A stretch of 64,000 nt of DNA from assembly GCA_023333565.1 (NCBI GenBank), contig JAJKFH010000668.1, positions 124,001-188,000 on the forward strand, written 5' to 3'. Shown piece by piece: positions 61,890 to 64,000 of the stretch; the first letter of the stretch is position 1, and each line of letters begins with the position of its first letter. Below the pieces are notes generated by a model. That model had not been told where the DNA came from. It searched no databases and worked only from the letters and a program-made list of their open reading frames with translations. Source of the stretch: Puffinus mauretanicus. Taxonomy: Eukaryota > Chordata > Aves > Procellariiformes > Procellariidae. Made by a program: the position numbers and the translations under genes.

Positions 61890-64000
61890 TGATTTTCCTA
61901 TCTTTTTATTGTGCCTATTTTGCTTCTGATTTTTCCTTCTAATGTAATTTCAGCTGCCTCATTTTATATAACTTTGACTCTTCACATACCTCTGGGCTGG
62001 CAGAGTGTTTGTCCCTGTTAGCGTCTCTGTGCAGGCTGAGCTGGAAGGGGCGGCTGTAACGCGGATCCGTTCCGGCTGCTCACGCTCCAGCCCTTCGGCG
62101 CTTGAATGAAGTTCAGAGGTATGAGGTTGTAGGGCCTTAACTGATGCTCTGCCTTTGTCACACTCCAACACTTTTTTACTTCATGTTCCTAAACTTTCCA
62201 TATATTCTAGCTAATATCCATGAAATAACCCACTTCCGAGTCAAATACGTAATACTCTCTGTAGTTTTGTGCTTTAGATGTGTCAAAGCTTTCTGGCTAG
62301 CTGGATGTAGTGCAGTCTGACATCCAGTGCGGGCAGCGAGATTCCCGTTTCGGCTCCTGTAGAAGTGGTGTCAAGGACTGTTTCGGTTCTTGTGGGTTAC
62401 TCTGATGTACAAATACTCCAGCGCTGTTGGGCTCACTGAGGAGCAGGGCTTTTCCTTAGAGGTTTGGTTTCTTACCTGCGTGCTCAACTCCTTTCCAAAA
62501 GTAAATGTTCCCCGACGTAGATGTCGGGGTGCGCTTGGATACCACGGAGGTAAACCTGAGGTTTCAGGTACGGCATTCCCAAAGCTTTATTTTGAAGGGA
62601 AGCAGTGGGAGCAGGTGCTCACAGGGAAATGACAAAGAACTCCATGGGGAAAGGGGCCGGATGGGTCCCTCGGTAGGGGAGGATGGGGTGCGCTCCCCCG
62701 GAGCAGAGCCCCTCGCAGGCTGGTGGCCAGCACGCTGTGCCGCCGGCTTCCCGCAGGCTGGGTGCTGAGAGCTGCCGGCCTCGCTGCAGATCTCTCGAAC
62801 AGAAACGAGGGGTGCAGCACCGCAGTGCTGTACCTCGTCCCAGCAGCCGCGAGCTGGGAGCACTGGTGCACGTGGATAGGCACCCCATGTTTTCAGGGAT
62901 AGGAAGAATAAATGTACTGAGCTGTTGCTTCTGTGGCTCTGCTGTTTTCTGTCCTTTGGCCCTGTTCCCTTTGTGTTGAGCACATTAGCATTAAACACGG
63001 GCTTATTTCATAGGCATCTGGGTACAGACTTCAGCCACTAAAGCCGAGCGGGATCCTGCAGGAGCCTTGGGCTGCTGAAAGGGATCACTTGTTCCTTGAA
63101 AGTGTAATAGGATTTGTAACAGCTGCCTCTTCCCTCGCCTGTCTCGATGCTTGTGTGAAAGTAATGCTGGGCTGTATGCATCGCTGCCCCACCGGAATGA
63201 GCGAGTTAATTGCTCCTGCTTTGCTTCAGCAAGTTCTCCGGTTACAAGGGGCATAGCCCATGCAATGTCAAAGGCTTGGCCGGTCAAACCAGCATCCTGC
63301 TGTTCCTGTCTGATTTTCCTAGATAAGGTTGGTGGTCGTTAATGCCAGGAAGATTGTTGCAACCTGATCTTCCACAAAGGCGACCTGAGCATCTGTGGCA
63401 TCTCCTGCCCTACCCCAGGCTTCTGCAGGAGCCTGCTGCTGTCCTGGGCCAGGCAGCTCTTGGTAGATGCATGGAAATGCGGTAAAGCTATGGGCAGTGA
63501 TCTCGCATTTACTTCTTCCAACGAAAACCAGGCAGCGTAGCAGGAAAACCAGGCAACGGTGCCCTCTGAAAGGCGCGAGGCCCGCAGCACCATCCTCCGC
63601 CCTGCGAGGTGGCTTCCCCGTGCCCATCCCTGTCCCTCTCGGACAAGTACTGAATTGCTAATTAGCTGCCTGGTGCAGTAATTACGGCCTCCCAGCTCTT
63701 GCTGCAGGCAAAGCAAATATCGATCGTGGGGTGGGCGCACGTGATGGGCTGGGTCGCCATGGAAACGGCTGCCTGGCGGGAGGACGGATCCTGCCCGTGG
63801 CTCCGCCATCCCGTCCCTTCCCTGGTGGGGCCCAGCGTGGCTGGGTCAGCATGGCACGGGGATAGGAGGGTGCGGGGGATGTGGCAGAGCCCGCGTCCGG
63901 GTGCTGGAGGGAAAGCACCCACGCTGACTCGCCTGCGTGCGCTCCTGCACCCCGGAGCCAGCCCTTACCTGCGCGTGCGGTTAGGCCATCGCGGCTGCCC
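61890..64000. other. Intergenic region downstream of PTBP1
   Basis: No domain-bearing ORF on either strand. In human the next gene is PLPPR3 in opposite orientation, and its coding part is not visible here. The GC content rises from about 62650. A motif cluster sits near 63660-63770. Confidence 0.5.
63738..63766. promoter_or_regulatory. E-box plus RFX X-box cluster
   Basis: CACGTG (63738-63743) lies ten bases before GTCGCCATGGAAAC (63753-63766), which fits the RFX X-box GTNRCC-n2-RGYAAC with one mismatch. A homeodomain-type TAATTA pair lies 80 bases upstream (63660-63686). Candidate enhancer only. Confidence 0.4.

Noticed and set aside
62564..63922. Possible PLPPR3 coding sequence on the minus strand
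   Set aside because: Expected from human gene order, but none of the minus-strand frames shows phosphatase-related membrane segments or the family's acidic tail.
1..64000. CRISPR arrays, operons, insertion sequences or other prokaryotic systems
   Set aside because: Spliced vertebrate genes, CpG islands and microsatellites throughout; no regularly spaced repeats or prokaryotic gene layout.

Overview
The window looks like vertebrate, most probably avian, nuclear DNA. The reasons are a PTBP1 gene whose joined exons give a 557-residue protein almost collinear with human PTBP1 isoform a, GC-rich CpG islands beside AT-rich introns, very few interspersed repeats, and one decayed CR1-type LINE fragment of the kind common in birds and other sauropsids. 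The species cannot be fixed from sequence alone. The order MISP then PTBP1 matches human 19p13.3 and suggests the equivalent avian microchromosomal block.

Layout. (1) 1-1077, plus strand: the last three coding exons of a gene with an AKAP2-type C-terminus, best read as MISP, followed by a probable 3'UTR to about 1690. (2) 1.7-4.5 kb: GC-rich intergenic DNA. (3) 4.5-11.4 kb, minus strand: a KIAA1958-like gene, a relative of the Crypton-recombinase-derived DUF3504 proteins. It has two large coding exons in matching phase (10552-9352 and 6137-5290), a possible short first coding exon (11437-11353) and a 3'UTR ending near 4485. (4) 11.4-29.8 kb: non-coding. It holds microsatellites, an old CR1 fragment, possible MIR-like relics, an isolated GC-rich island at 17.29-17.53 kb and several unique stretches that look like conserved regulatory DNA. 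(5) 29.8-31.1 kb: the PTBP1 CpG-island promoter, with a decayed tandem array of YY1-type motifs. (6) 30361-58866, plus strand: the complete PTBP1 coding sequence in 15 exons, with a 3'UTR to about 61.9 kb. (7) 61.9-64.0 kb: intergenic, with an RFX/E-box cluster near the end.

Functional picture. MISP links actin and the mitotic spindle. PTBP1 is the general pyrimidine-tract-binding splicing repressor. The KIAA1958-like protein has an intact reading frame but no visible recombinase catalytic C-terminus, so it is probably an exapted nuclear protein. The best-supported unusual signals are in PTBP1. They are the YY1 array in the promoter; the 34-nt exon 11 behind a 407-nt zone with no AG dinucleotide, whose skipping creates a premature stop that meets the NMD rule; an exon 9 that lacks an AG where the mammalian internal splice site should be; and a perfect miR-124 8-mer in the 3'UTR downstream of an optional early poly(A) signal.
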